DNA of 64,000 bases from an uncultured Lachnospiraceae bacterium (GTDB lineage: Bacteria > Bacillota > Clostridia > Lachnospirales > Lachnospiraceae): the NCBI GenBank assembly GCA_947176505.1, contig CAMWQW010000002.1:124001-188000 (forward strand), read 5' to 3'. Every line of letters begins with the position of its first letter. Position 1 is the first letter of the stretch. Made by a program: the position numbers and the translations under genes. The notes beneath the pieces are model-generated. The model had not been told where the DNA came from and did not search any database. It saw only the letters and a program-made list of their open reading frames with translations. This document shows, piece after piece, positions 1-13,335 of this stretch.

Positions 1-17
1 GAGATATTCCTGTGCAT
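1..17 (-). CDS. First codons of an unidentified gene cut by the left edge
   Basis: On the minus strand an AGGAGGAG ribosome site is followed seven bases later by ATG and the codons for M-H-R-N-I, after which the window ends. The strong site and the palindrome just upstream suggest a real gene start with its own promoter. Nothing can be said about function from five residues. Confidence 0.45.
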
Positions 18-34
18 CTTCAGCTCCTCCTGCC

Positions 35-55
35 TTGATACAATCATTGTATCAA
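35..55. promoter_or_regulatory. Perfect 9-bp-arm palindrome, probable operator
   Basis: TTGATACAA and TTGTATCAA flank a TCA spacer, giving a 21-bp inverted repeat. It lies directly before the ribosome site of the truncated gene at the left edge and about 80 bp past the VanS-like stop codon. Its position suggests a repressor site over a promoter. The regulator is not identifiable here. Confidence 0.5.
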
Positions 56-137
56 CTGCAAGAGCGCCATTTCTGATTTTATTCTGACATGTTTCTCAAG
101 TCTTCCTGCAGAAAATCTTAGAACTTCCTTAAGAAAT

Positions 138-1271
138 CTACTGCATCGGAATCCGAACCGTAAATACGCTCCTCTCATCCTCGCTCTTTGCCGTAATGCT
201 TCCTCCATGAGCTTCCACGATTTCTTTGGCAATCGCAAGTCCGAGTCCGGCGCCTCCGGTGGCAGTACTCCTCGCCGCATCCAGTCTGTAAAACTGCTCA
301 AATATACGTCCCAGCTTTTCTTTTGGAATCGTATTGCCCTGATTGGTAAAAGAAACCGTGACGTTATCATCCTGCATGGTAACCGCAATCTCAATCGTGC
401 TGCCTTCATAACTATAAAGCACGGCATTTCGGAGAAGATTGTCGAAAACTCTCTGCATTTTATCCGCATCGCACTGCTGCATCAAATCATGAGGAGCGTC
501 TAAATGGCACTGAAGGTTTTTCTCTTTCAGCATAGGCTTAAATTCATACACTAACTGCTCCAGCAAGCGCGTCAGATCAATTCTGCCGTATTGTAACACA
601 AGATCTGTGTAATTAAACCTCGCTATCTCAAAGAACTCGTTAATCAACACTTCCAGCCTCTCCGCTTTATCCAACGAAATTGAAAGATACTTCGTCCGCA
701 ATTCTCCTGAAATTTCTTCCTCGTCACGCAGCAAGTTCAAATAACCGATGACAGACGCAAGCGGTGTCTTTAAATCATGCGCAAGATACATGACCAAGTC
801 ATTTTTGCGCTGCTCGGTCAAACGCATATCCATTCTTTGTTTCTCCAATGTATGTTTAATGATATTCATCTTTTTCTCTATCCCCATCAGTTCCAACGAC
901 AAGGATATGTCTTTCGTATCTTCTTGCAGCAATGCATCCATACCACTGTTGATTTCTAAAAAATATTCTGTAAATCTATTCAGATATATCCTAAAGATAA
1001 CAAGAAAAAGCACAGTGACGGCAATCGCAAAAATCAACTCAATATGATTACGAAGCAAATAGCGATAAATGCGATTGGCATTCTCATAACTTATATAAAA
1101 ATTATGATGCAGAAAATCCACTACCCAATTTGCAAAATTCCCTCTCAGCACATAATTATATAGCAGATAAACGCCCACCACCGCACAAAGCATCATGACG
1201 GCTATCCGTACAAATATCCTCGTCCGAAACTGATGAAAATCATTGTTCCTAATTTCTTTTTCATTTTTCAA
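138..1271 (-). CDS. VanS-like membrane sensor histidine kinase
   Basis: A 377-residue sensor kinase expected to autophosphorylate and pass phosphate to the adjacent VanR-like regulator. Two hydrophobic segments (about residues 20-40 and 78-95) bound a short outside loop. The H-box AHDLKTPLASVIGY puts the phosphorylated His at residue 165, followed by N-box NLLRNAVLYS and the ATP-lid motif GGAGLGLAIAKE. The wording of the H-box region is typical of the VanS group. The start is a TTG that overlaps the regulator's 3' end by 11 nt, implying coupled translation. No D-Ala-D-Ser or D-Ala-D-Lac ligase or VanX/VanT gene is present in the window, so a role in glycopeptide resistance is not shown; an envelope-stress role is equally possible. 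Confidence 0.85.
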   Translation of the reverse strand: MKNEKEIRNNDFHQFRTRIFVRIAVMMLCAVVGVYLLYNYVLRGNFANWVVDFLHHNFYISYENANRIYRYLLRNHIELIFAIAVTVLFLVIFRIYLNRFTEYFLEINSGMDALLQEDTKDISLSLELMGIEKKMNIIKHTLEKQRMDMRLTEQRKNDLVMYLAHDLKTPLASVIGYLNLLRDEEEISGELRTKYLSISLDKAERLEVLINEFFEIARFNYTDLVLQYGRIDLTRLLEQLVYEFKPMLKEKNLQCHLDAPHDLMQQCDADKMQRVFDNLLRNAVLYSYEGSTIEIAVTMQDDNVTVSFTNQGNTIPKEKLGRIFEQFYRLDAARSTATGGAGLGLAIAKEIVEAHGGSITAKSEDERSVFTVRIPMQ

Positions 1272-1962
1272 TGGTATACCCTACTCCCCATACAGTCTTG
1301 ATAAAACGCGGATTTCTCGCAGGTTCATTCATTTTCTCACGCAATCTGCCAATATGCGTCATGACTGTATTATTCTGATCCAGATATTTTTCGCCCCACA
1401 CGGCTTCATATAATTCCTCCGATGCAATCACCGTTCCTTGATGCTCACACAAATACCAGAGAATAGAAAATTCGATTGGCGTAAGTGACAGTTCCGCCTC
1501 ATAGAGAAAACATTTATGATTTTCACGATTAATACGCAGCCCCCTGATATCATATTCATTCTCTTCTGCCGTCTGTATCGGTGCAGACTGATTATAACGC
1601 GTATATCGCCGCAATTGTGTCTTGACTCTGGCTACCACCTCAAGAGGGTTAAAAGGTTTGGTAATATAATCGTCGGCGCCAACCGTCAACCCCATAATCT
1701 TATCCGTATCCTGCACCTTCGCCGTGAGCATAATGATCGGAAAATAATACCGTTCCCTGATTTTCCTACAGATACGAATGCCATCGATATCCGGCAGCAT
1801 AATATCTAAAATAGCAAGGTCCGGCTCTTTCTCCTCTATACATTGCAGCGCCTGTATTCCATTATAAAACTTATACACCGTATAACCGTCGCTTTTCAGA
1901 TAGACCTCTAGCAAATCGGCAATTTCTTCCTCATCATCTACCACCAGAATCTTCTCATTCAT
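1261..1962 (-). CDS. VanR-like OmpR-family response regulator
   Basis: A 233-residue regulator with an N-terminal receiver domain (acidic pair DDEEE near residues 9-13, phospho-acceptor Asp in LAILDIMLPDIDG, Lys in YITKPF) and a C-terminal winged-helix domain ending in KTVWGVGYTIEK. It should bind DNA when phosphorylated by the overlapping kinase. The ATG follows a GAGGAGAAGAG ribosome site. The unknown gene upstream ends 50 bp away in the same direction, so the three may share a transcript. Sequence style matches VanR of the VanB/VanG type, but no resistance genes are visible. Confidence 0.87.
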   Translation of the reverse strand: MNEKILVVDDEEEIADLLEVYLKSDGYTVYKFYNGIQALQCIEEKEPDLAILDIMLPDIDGIRICRKIRERYYFPIIMLTAKVQDTDKIMGLTVGADDYITKPFNPLEVVARVKTQLRRYTRYNQSAPIQTAEENEYDIRGLRINRENHKCFLYEAELSLTPIEFSILWYLCEHQGTVIASEELYEAVWGEKYLDQNNTVMTHIGRLREKMNEPARNPRFIKTVWGVGYTIEK

Positions 1963-2012
1963 CTCTCTTTCTCTTCTCCTCTACAGCTTATTCGCACCGC
2001 TATGCCGCCCGC

Positions 2013-2663
2013 CTATTTCTCTATCTTAATTTTTTCCGCCGTCTTCAAACAATAACAGATGCCTTGATACCTCCCTGCTTCATACAGTCTGACCATAATT
2101 TCCTGCATCCTCTTATCCAACCTGTGGTAACAGATTCTGTTCTCCCACGGCAGTCCTGTAATATATTCTTTCTGACGCTCATTCAGCGTCATCATTACCT
2201 CTGCAAACTTCTCCGGCTCATGTCTGCCACACAGTCCGAAATCGCAAGAAAGATATACATATGCTTCCTCGTTTTGTGCACATATCTTAGCCAGATACTC
2301 AGCCAGATTTCCGTCTTTTTCCCTATTGTAAGTTCTTTCCTTCCAGTTGATTATCCCTGCATCATTCCCGCAGACAGATGCAAGCCGGAAACTGGTTCTG
2401 CCATACTTATCCCGTTCCATCTTATATTCCGCCTTAATATGTTCCTTACCGCTGCCCGGCTCCTGCGTGAGTACCACCCTCGTGTCAAGTAATCTCTTCC
2501 AAAGCGTACTGCGTACCCGCTCGTAAGGCGTGGGATAAGTCAGCTGCTCGCTAATTTGTTTTGCCGTATAACCTAAATCTGCCAGATGACGGATTGCACC
2601 GCCACTGGCAGCTTCAAAAGTAAAATCTGATAATGCATTTCTGAAAAAATCCTGTTCTGACAT
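2013..2663 (-). CDS. Conserved hypothetical protein, 216 aa
   Basis: Not recognised. The protein is soluble-looking, without signal peptide or membrane segment. The first 65 residues look helical and contain a GYTAKQISEQL stretch resembling a helix-turn-helix. The rest is rich in Tyr, Arg and Glu, with scattered cysteines (ICAQ, LSCDFGLC, ICYC) but no regular metal motif. It lies between the glycerol operon and the VanR/VanS pair, all in one direction, 50 bp ahead of the regulator. Coding is supported by its length and by a purine-rich region before ATG. It could be an accessory regulator, but that is a guess. Confidence 0.6.
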   Translation of the reverse strand: MSEQDFFRNALSDFTFEAASGGAIRHLADLGYTAKQISEQLTYPTPYERVRSTLWKRLLDTRVVLTQEPGSGKEHIKAEYKMERDKYGRTSFRLASVCGNDAGIINWKERTYNREKDGNLAEYLAKICAQNEEAYVYLSCDFGLCGRHEPEKFAEVMMTLNERQKEYITGLPWENRICYHRLDKRMQEIMVRLYEAGRYQGICYCLKTAEKIKIEK

Positions 2664-2733
2664 CGCCGCCTGCCTTCCCTGATAAAGAGCATTTTATTCC
2701 GCTGTACCGTATTACGGATATCATCAGAACCGT

Positions 2734-3099
2734 TTACCTGCTCTCAACATTTTTGGTGGCAACAACGTCAACACCTGTACCTGCCACATCGGAAACAATC
2801 ACATCTCCGATATGTATCGGCGCCTGTACCTCCACATCTCTAAGCGCCTTAACGCACTCAAAGATTTTCCCTTTCGGAATATCCTGCCCTGTTTTGACGG
2901 ATACCATATCCGCCGCACCGCCTGTTACTCTTACAGTCGAAGTTACGATTCTGGTCGGATTCGTAACTTCCTTACGCCCATAAGCATCACCTCTTAGACA
3001 TGTATTGCCGCTTACACTGATAACCTCGTTTCCCTCCATCTCAATGGTGAGAGCACACCCCATAGGACAATTAATACACGTTAAATTTCTGGTTTCCAT
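2734..3099 (-). CDS. DUF1667 protein, partner of GlpA/GlpB-like dehydrogenase
   Basis: A 121-residue DUF1667 protein. The N-terminus carries a CINCPMGC cysteine cluster and a further Cys in TCLRG, a pattern that suggests an iron-sulfur or zinc site. In clostridia this family sits directly after the two FAD proteins of the glycerol-3-phosphate module and is thought to be a third subunit. Here the same order is kept. The ATG at 3099 is chosen because GAGGAACGAT precedes it; an earlier in-frame ATG at 3111 lies inside that ribosome site. Confidence 0.82.
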   Translation of the reverse strand: METRNLTCINCPMGCALTIEMEGNEVISVSGNTCLRGDAYGRKEVTNPTRIVTSTVRVTGGAADMVSVKTGQDIPKGKIFECVKALRDVEVQAPIHIGDVIVSDVAGTGVDVVATKNVESR

Positions 3100-3152
3100 A
3101 TCGTTCCTCATTTCTGTAAATACTATATTGATAGATCCGTTATAACATCACG

Positions 3153-4418
3153 CTATTCTTCCTCTATTTTGAACGTAATCTTCTGAAGCTTCGGATACTG
3201 TAAGAACTGCTCTTTGCTCAGCTTCACTTCTTCCATCTCACCCGGTGCCAAAACTTGCCGTTTTCTGTGAAGCACTCTCTCGTCATCAAAGTAAACGCTG
3301 ACGAAACAATTCTGATATACGCTGCCGACACGGAAGCGCACCTTCAGATTATCTTCCATATGTGCCACACGGATTATTGACGGAACCGTATATCTGACAC
3401 CTTCCGTCGCCACAAGCCCTATCTCCCGCTCCTCGGACGTATTCACCGTTTCTTTCACATAAGCCGCCGCATTCCTACCCGCCGCTGCTGCCTCTTCCGA
3501 CACGAAGTCTACCAAATCATGGACATGGAGTACATTGCCGCATGCAAACACTCCCTCCAGATTCGTCTCCAAACTCTCGTTTACTTTCGGACCGGAAGTT
3601 ACCGGGTTCATCTCCACTCCCATGCCGCGGGAAATCTCATTCTCCGGAATCAGTCCTACCGAAAGCAATAACGTATCACAGGAATAGAATTCTTCCGTTC
3701 CCGGAATCGGCTTACTCTTCTCGTCCACCTGTGCGAGCGTCACTCCTTCTACCCGCTCTTTGCCCTTGATATCCACCACTGTATGACTCAGTTTCAAAGG
3801 AATACCGTAATCATCCAGACACTGCACGATATTTCTCTTAAGTCCTCCCGAATAGGGCATCAGTTCCGCCACAACCTTGACTTTTGCACCCTCTAATGTC
3901 ATTCTTCTCGCCATAATCAGTCCGATATCACCAGAACCGAGAATGACCACTTCCCTGCCGGGCATATAACCTTCCATATTGACCAGTCTCTGTGCCGTAC
4001 CTGCCGAATAGATACCTGCCGGTCTGTAACCGGGAATGTTGAGTGCGCCTCTGGCTCTCTCTCTGCACCCCATTGCCAGTATTACCGCTTTCGCCTGAAT
4101 CTCAAACAATCCGTCTTCACTGTTCATTGCACTCACAGTCTTATCTGAACGAATATCCAATACCATCGTATGCAGTCTGTACTCTATCCCTAATTCTTTC
4201 ACCTGTACAATAAAACGTTCCGCATACTCCGGTCCGGTCAGTTCCTCCTTAAAAGTATGAAGCCCGAACCCGTTGTGAATACACTGGTTCAGAATGCCGC
4301 CCAGCTCTTTATCTCTCTCCAATATCAAAATACTGTCTATTCCGCTCTGCTTTGCGGAAACAGCAGCGGCAAGTCCTGCCGGACCTCCGCCGATAATTAC
4401 AATATCATAATTTTTCAT
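3153..4418 (-). CDS. GlpB-like NAD(P)/FAD-dependent oxidoreductase
   Basis: A 421-residue flavoprotein of the pyridine nucleotide-disulfide oxidoreductase fold. An FAD-binding GGGPAGLAAA motif is at the N-terminus, a second nucleotide motif (LGSGDIGLIMARR) is mid-protein, and ACGNVLHVHDLVDFV near residue 290 is the conserved FAD contact segment. It probably passes electrons from the glycerol-3-phosphate dehydrogenase subunit encoded upstream, as in the clostridial glycerol operon. The start follows GAGGATAGT. It is 35 bp from the upstream gene and 53 bp from the DUF1667 gene, consistent with one operon. Confidence 0.85.
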   Translation of the reverse strand: MKNYDIVIIGGGPAGLAAAVSAKQSGIDSILILERDKELGGILNQCIHNGFGLHTFKEELTGPEYAERFIVQVKELGIEYRLHTMVLDIRSDKTVSAMNSEDGLFEIQAKAVILAMGCRERARGALNIPGYRPAGIYSAGTAQRLVNMEGYMPGREVVILGSGDIGLIMARRMTLEGAKVKVVAELMPYSGGLKRNIVQCLDDYGIPLKLSHTVVDIKGKERVEGVTLAQVDEKSKPIPGTEEFYSCDTLLLSVGLIPENEISRGMGVEMNPVTSGPKVNESLETNLEGVFACGNVLHVHDLVDFVSEEAAAAGRNAAAYVKETVNTSEEREIGLVATEGVRYTVPSIIRVAHMEDNLKVRFRVGSVYQNCFVSVYFDDERVLHRKRQVLAPGEMEEVKLSKEQFLQYPKLQKITFKIEEE

Positions 4419-4452
4419 ACTATCCTCATTTCTATTCTTCTTGTCTATTGTA

Positions 4453-5889
4453 TCAGATTATATCCTTATTCGTACCGACAACAAGTTTGGAATCCCCACC
4501 GGATTTCGTAATATCAAACATGCTCATATCACATTCCCTCGAAAGAATCTCCATCGTCCGTGGTGAACAAAAACCGGACTGACATCTTCCCATACCTGCT
4601 CTCGTTCTGCGCTTTACACCGTCCAACGATTTTGCGCCAAGCGGTCTCCTGATTGCATCGATGATTTCTCCTTCCGTGACCATCTCGCAACGGCAGATAA
4701 TATTTCCGTAAGCGGGATTTTCCTTAATCAAGGCGTTTCTCTCCTCCATACTTAATTGATTCGGATTTTTAATGCCTTGTCTTGTCGGGATGAAGTCATC
4801 TTTTTCAGTAAGTCCCATCTTTACAGCTAATAATTCTGCTGTCATCTCACCGATTGCGGGACTGCTTGCAATACCCGGCGACTCGATACCCGCACAGTCT
4901 ATAAATCCCGGCGCGTCTTCCACCTCACCTATAATAAAATCGTCTCCCTCTTCATGGGCGCGAAGTCCTGCAAAAGAAGTAATAACCTGACGAATGGGTA
5001 TATTCCGGACGCTCATGCCCGCTTTCTCAATTACCTGCGCCAATCCCTCTGCAGTCGTGTTGACGCCTTCTTTATCTTCCACATCGACTGCTGTAGGTCC
5101 AACCAAAAGATTACCGTGCACGGTGGGCGTAACCAAGATTCCTTTGCCGAGTTTGCCCGGCAGCGCAAAAACCGTCCGGCGTACATGACCACCCGCTTCC
5201 TTATCTAACAGACAATAGTCTCCCCTCCGTGCCGTAATATGAATCTTTTTCTCACTGACCATATTGTGAAATCTGTCTGCATAAACACCTGCTGCATTTA
5301 CAACATACCTCGCCTTGAATATACCTTTGTTCGTCTGTAATTCATATCCTTCTTCCGACTTATGGATTTCTGTGACTTCCGTGTTAAACTGAAACTCCAC
5401 ACCGTTTGCACAAGCATTTTCTGCCAAAGCAATATTCAGCCCGAAGGGACAAACAATTCCACCCGTAGGTGCATATAGCGCTGCATACACATCATCCGTG
5501 ACGTTCGGTTCCATCTTCAATACTTCTTCTTTGCTTAGAATCTGCAGTTCCTTAACGCCGTTAGCCACGCCCCTGTCATACAATGCCTGTAAGTTCGGCA
5601 TATCCCCTTCGTTTAAGCACAACACCAAAGAGCCGTTTCTCTCAAAGGGAAAATCCAACTCTTCGGAAAGTTCACCCATCTTCTCATTGCCTCTCACATT
5701 CAGTTTCGCCTTCAAAGACCCTGTGACAGCATCGTAACCGGCATGCACGATTGCACTGTTTGCCTTGGACGTGCCGCAGCAGACATCCTCTTCCTTCTCC
5801 AGCACACATATCTTAACCTGATACCGGGACAGTTCGCGGGCAATCGCCGCGCCGCATACCCCTGCACCTATAATGACCACATCATACAT
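4453..5889 (-). CDS. glpA: Glycerol-3-phosphate dehydrogenase, GlpA/GlpO-like, with BFD-type Fe-S domain
   Basis: A 478-residue FAD enzyme that should oxidise glycerol 3-phosphate to dihydroxyacetone phosphate. The FAD site IIGAGVCGAAIARELS starts at residue 5. The C-terminal 80 residues hold four cysteines in the BFD-like [2Fe-2S] pattern (CRCEM, then RCQSGFCSPR). Glycerol kinase lies directly upstream and two partner proteins downstream, which supports the substrate assignment. Related enzymes of the same fold act on 2-hydroxyglutarate, but the glpK linkage makes that unlikely. The symbol is used in the broad sense, since the clostridial protein differs from E. coli GlpA. Confidence 0.85.
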   Translation of the reverse strand: MYDVVIIGAGVCGAAIARELSRYQVKICVLEKEEDVCCGTSKANSAIVHAGYDAVTGSLKAKLNVRGNEKMGELSEELDFPFERNGSLVLCLNEGDMPNLQALYDRGVANGVKELQILSKEEVLKMEPNVTDDVYAALYAPTGGIVCPFGLNIALAENACANGVEFQFNTEVTEIHKSEEGYELQTNKGIFKARYVVNAAGVYADRFHNMVSEKKIHITARRGDYCLLDKEAGGHVRRTVFALPGKLGKGILVTPTVHGNLLVGPTAVDVEDKEGVNTTAEGLAQVIEKAGMSVRNIPIRQVITSFAGLRAHEEGDDFIIGEVEDAPGFIDCAGIESPGIASSPAIGEMTAELLAVKMGLTEKDDFIPTRQGIKNPNQLSMEERNALIKENPAYGNIICRCEMVTEGEIIDAIRRPLGAKSLDGVKRRTRAGMGRCQSGFCSPRTMEILSRECDMSMFDITKSGGDSKLVVGTNKDII

Positions 5890-6005
5890 GATGATAAATC
5901 TCCTTCCTACTTCAATACCGTCGTTAAGACGACAGCTCTAATCCATACAGAGAATGACCGTATTTTGGGCATTCTTCGGCGTGAGCCTTAGAACTTCTCT
6001 TCACA

Positions 6006-7532
<1,527 letters not shown>

Positions 7533-7571
7533 CTACTGTTTCCATACTCCCGAACACCCTCTAATGCTTCT

Positions 7572-7600
7572 ATTTTACCAGCAAGAAAGGGTGTCTACAA
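7572..7600 (-). promoter_or_regulatory. Sigma-A promoter of the glycerol operon
   Basis: On the minus strand TTGTAG and TAAAAT are separated by 17 bp, ending 66 bp before the glpK start. No clear operator palindrome or antiterminator hairpin was found between it and glpK. Confidence 0.6.
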
Positions 7601-7642
7601 TAGGCAAATCCGGATGATTGTTACAATATTAAGAAATCAATG

Positions 7643-7680
7643 CAGGGACGTACTTCGCACAAACGAAAGTAACGCCCCTG
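7643..7680 (-). terminator. Hairpin between ptsI and glpK
   Basis: Arms CAGGGGCGTTACTTTCG and CGAAGTACGTCCCTG pair with small bulges around a short loop, about 70 bp past the enzyme I stop. The tail is only moderately T-rich, so termination may be partial. It separates the sugar PTS genes from the glycerol operon. Confidence 0.55.
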
Positions 7681-7752
7681 TTATCTTGCTGTTTATTCAC
7701 TCTTAATGCGCATTGATTTACCAAATGCTTTCAATGTTATATTACATAATGT

Positions 7753-9375
7753 TTACACATCCGCCTCTCTGACCGCTTTCCGCACCTTGAGTACCATCGA
7801 CGGTGCAACCGACAGTTCGTCAATGCCCATCCGCAGAAATTCTTCCGTCAGTTCTAAATCTGCTCCGAGCTCACCGCAGATTCCAACCCACTTACCGCAC
7901 TTGTGTGCATTATCTGCCACCATCTGAATCATTCTGAGGATCGCCTTGTGATGCGGATTGTAGAAATCATCCAGCTTAGCATTCTGTCTGTCCACAGCCA
8001 GCGTATACTGTGTCAGGTCATTTGTTCCGATACTGAAAAAGTCCACGATTTCCGCCAACTCATCGCTGACCATCACTGCTGCCGGTGTCTCAATCATAAT
8101 TCCCTGTTCCGGCACTTTGTACGGAATCTGCTGTTCATCTAACTCCGCCCTTACCTGTGCCACAACCTCATAAATCTTCTTCACTTCCTCCACAGATGTA
8201 ATCATCGGATACATAATAGAAAGATTACCGTACATAGCAGCACGAAACAGTGCTCTAAGCTGTGTCTTAAAGATATCCGGCTGTTTTAAGCAGATTCGGA
8301 TTGCGCGATACCCCATCGCCGGATTGTCTTCTTTGCCCAGATTGAAATAATCCACCTGTTTATCCGCTCCGATATCCAATGTACGGATAACGACCTTCTT
8401 ACCAGCCATCATCTGTACAACTTGTCTGTATGCCTGAAACTGCTCTTCCTCCGTAGGAAAATTATCTCTTCCGAGATATAGAAATTCACTGCGGAATAAT
8501 CCGATACCGCCTGCATCGTTTTCAAGTACATATCCCACATCCGACACACTGCCGATGTTCGCATAGATATCTATTGTCTTTCCGAACAGGGTCACATTAT
8601 CCTTACCCTTAAGCGTCTGCAAAAGCTTAAGTTTCTCTTGCTCCTCTCCCACTCTCACTTCTGCCTCTGCGCATATTTCTTCCGAAGGATCAAAGATAAC
8701 CTCCCCATTCAGTCCGTCTACAACAGCTTTCATCCCCGTATACACTTCATCCAGATTCAAGGGTACACCGATCAGTGCCGGGATATTCATCATCCGCGCA
8801 AGAATTGCCGTATGCGAATTGGATGAGCCATGTACCGTAACAAATGCAAGGATTTTCTTTTTATCCATCTGTACGGTCTCACTGGGACTCAAATCATCCG
8901 CCACGATAATAGACGGCTCCATATCTGTCAAATCCACATCTTCCTGCCCCATAAGGTTCCTGACGAGACGATTTGAAATATCCTTGACATCCGCTGCTCT
9001 TGCTTTCATATAGTCATCGTCCATGTTGGCAAACATCTCCGAGAAGTTATCTCCTGTGACTGCCACAGCATACTCTGCATTCACCATCTCTGTCCGTATC
9101 ATGTTATGGATTGCATCCAGATAATCATCATCCTCCAGCATCATTTGATGTACTTCGAAAATAGCGGCGCTTGCTTCACCCACTTCTTTTACCGCCTTAT
9201 CATAAAGTTTTTGAAGCTGCGCCTGCGCCTGTTCACCCGCTTTACCTAAACGCGCAAGTTCGGCATCCGCATCTGTAATCTTCGTTCGTTTGACCTGTTG
9301 GTCATCTTTCTTAAGCAGTGCTACCGGTCCTACGACAATTCCTTTATAAACTACTTTGCCGGATAATTTTAACAT
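7753..9375 (-). CDS. ptsI: PTS enzyme I (phosphoenolpyruvate-protein phosphotransferase)
   Basis: A 540-residue cytoplasmic enzyme that takes phosphate from phosphoenolpyruvate and hands it to HPr. The active-site His is in GSSNSHTAILARMM, and the C-terminal PEP-binding barrel contains the conserved GICGELGAD cysteine region. Length is slightly below the usual 570-575 residues. It is the last gene of the block antiterminator, permease, glucosidase, HPr, enzyme I, so general PTS proteins are encoded with a beta-glucoside system, rather than as a separate ptsHI operon. Confidence 0.95.
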   Translation of the reverse strand: MLKLSGKVVYKGIVVGPVALLKKDDQQVKRTKITDADAELARLGKAGEQAQAQLQKLYDKAVKEVGEASAAIFEVHQMMLEDDDYLDAIHNMIRTEMVNAEYAVAVTGDNFSEMFANMDDDYMKARAADVKDISNRLVRNLMGQEDVDLTDMEPSIIVADDLSPSETVQMDKKKILAFVTVHGSSNSHTAILARMMNIPALIGVPLNLDEVYTGMKAVVDGLNGEVIFDPSEEICAEAEVRVGEEQEKLKLLQTLKGKDNVTLFGKTIDIYANIGSVSDVGYVLENDAGGIGLFRSEFLYLGRDNFPTEEEQFQAYRQVVQMMAGKKVVIRTLDIGADKQVDYFNLGKEDNPAMGYRAIRICLKQPDIFKTQLRALFRAAMYGNLSIMYPMITSVEEVKKIYEVVAQVRAELDEQQIPYKVPEQGIMIETPAAVMVSDELAEIVDFFSIGTNDLTQYTLAVDRQNAKLDDFYNPHHKAILRMIQMVADNAHKCGKWVGICGELGADLELTEEFLRMGIDELSVAPSMVLKVRKAVREADV

Positions 9376-9477
9376 ATGTTCTTAGCTCTCCTTTCCGTTA
9401 CTTTTCATGCCATATCATATTTTCCGCTGCATGGCAGCAAAGTAAACGTTTCTATTCTTCAATACTGAGATTATCTA

Positions 9478-9735
9478 TTACAGATTTGTCTCAAAAAATG
9501 TCTTGATACCTTCATAAGCTGTCTCTTCATCCGCACCTTCAACAGCAACTTCCACTGTCTCCCCGCATTTCACTCCAAGCCCCATCAGCGCCATCAGTTT
9601 CGTCGCCTCTGCGGACTTACCGTCCTTTGTCACGGTAATCTTACTCTCGTACTTCTTTGCTTCTTTGACAAGAAGCCCCGCCGGTCTTGCATGAATCCCT
9701 ACTTCGTCTTTAATTGTGCATTCAAATTTCTTCAT
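9478..9735 (-). CDS. ptsH: HPr phosphocarrier lacking the regulatory Ser46
   Basis: An 85-residue HPr. His15 is present in GIHARPAG, so it can carry phosphate from enzyme I to sugar-specific EIIA domains. The helix-2 region that in most Firmicutes reads K-S-I-M with Ser46 reads ATKLMALMGLG here: residue 46 is Lys, with a Thr at 45. It would therefore not be a normal HPr kinase target unless Thr45 substitutes. Start ATG follows a GGAGGG site. It sits 103 bp before enzyme I and 61 bp after the glucosidase. Another HPr with Ser46 may exist elsewhere in the genome. Confidence 0.95.
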   Translation of the reverse strand: MKKFECTIKDEVGIHARPAGLLVKEAKKYESKITVTKDGKSAEATKLMALMGLGVKCGETVEVAVEGADEETAYEGIKTFFETNL

Positions 9736-9795
9736 GATAATACCCTCCTTATATGTTTTGTTTCTATTGCTGTTTTGTTTATGAGACAGGTAAAC

Positions 9796-11244
<1,449 letters not shown>

Positions 11245-11250
11245 CTATAC

Positions 11251-13209
<1,959 letters not shown>

Positions 13210-13252
13210 TTAAAATTTTGATATATTTTATGAAGGTTTGGCCAACAGCTGC

Positions 13253-13281
13253 GGTTATGCCGCCTTCCGTTGTCACCATCC
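13253..13281 (-). promoter_or_regulatory. Second RAT-like antiterminator site, before bglP
   Basis: The minus-strand 29-mer begins GGATGGTGAC and ends GGCATAACC. It keeps both conserved flanks of the BglG/LicT RNA target in a 29-nt frame, but its centre is poorer than the site upstream of licT. A small GCGG/CCGC hairpin overlaps its 3' half, yet no T-run follows, so a conventional terminator is not evident. It may be a weaker or degenerate target. Confidence 0.5.
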
Positions 13282-13335
13282 TGATGTACGTAATGAATCT
13301 GAAATTTATTTATCTTTAAATATATTGCGTTCTGT

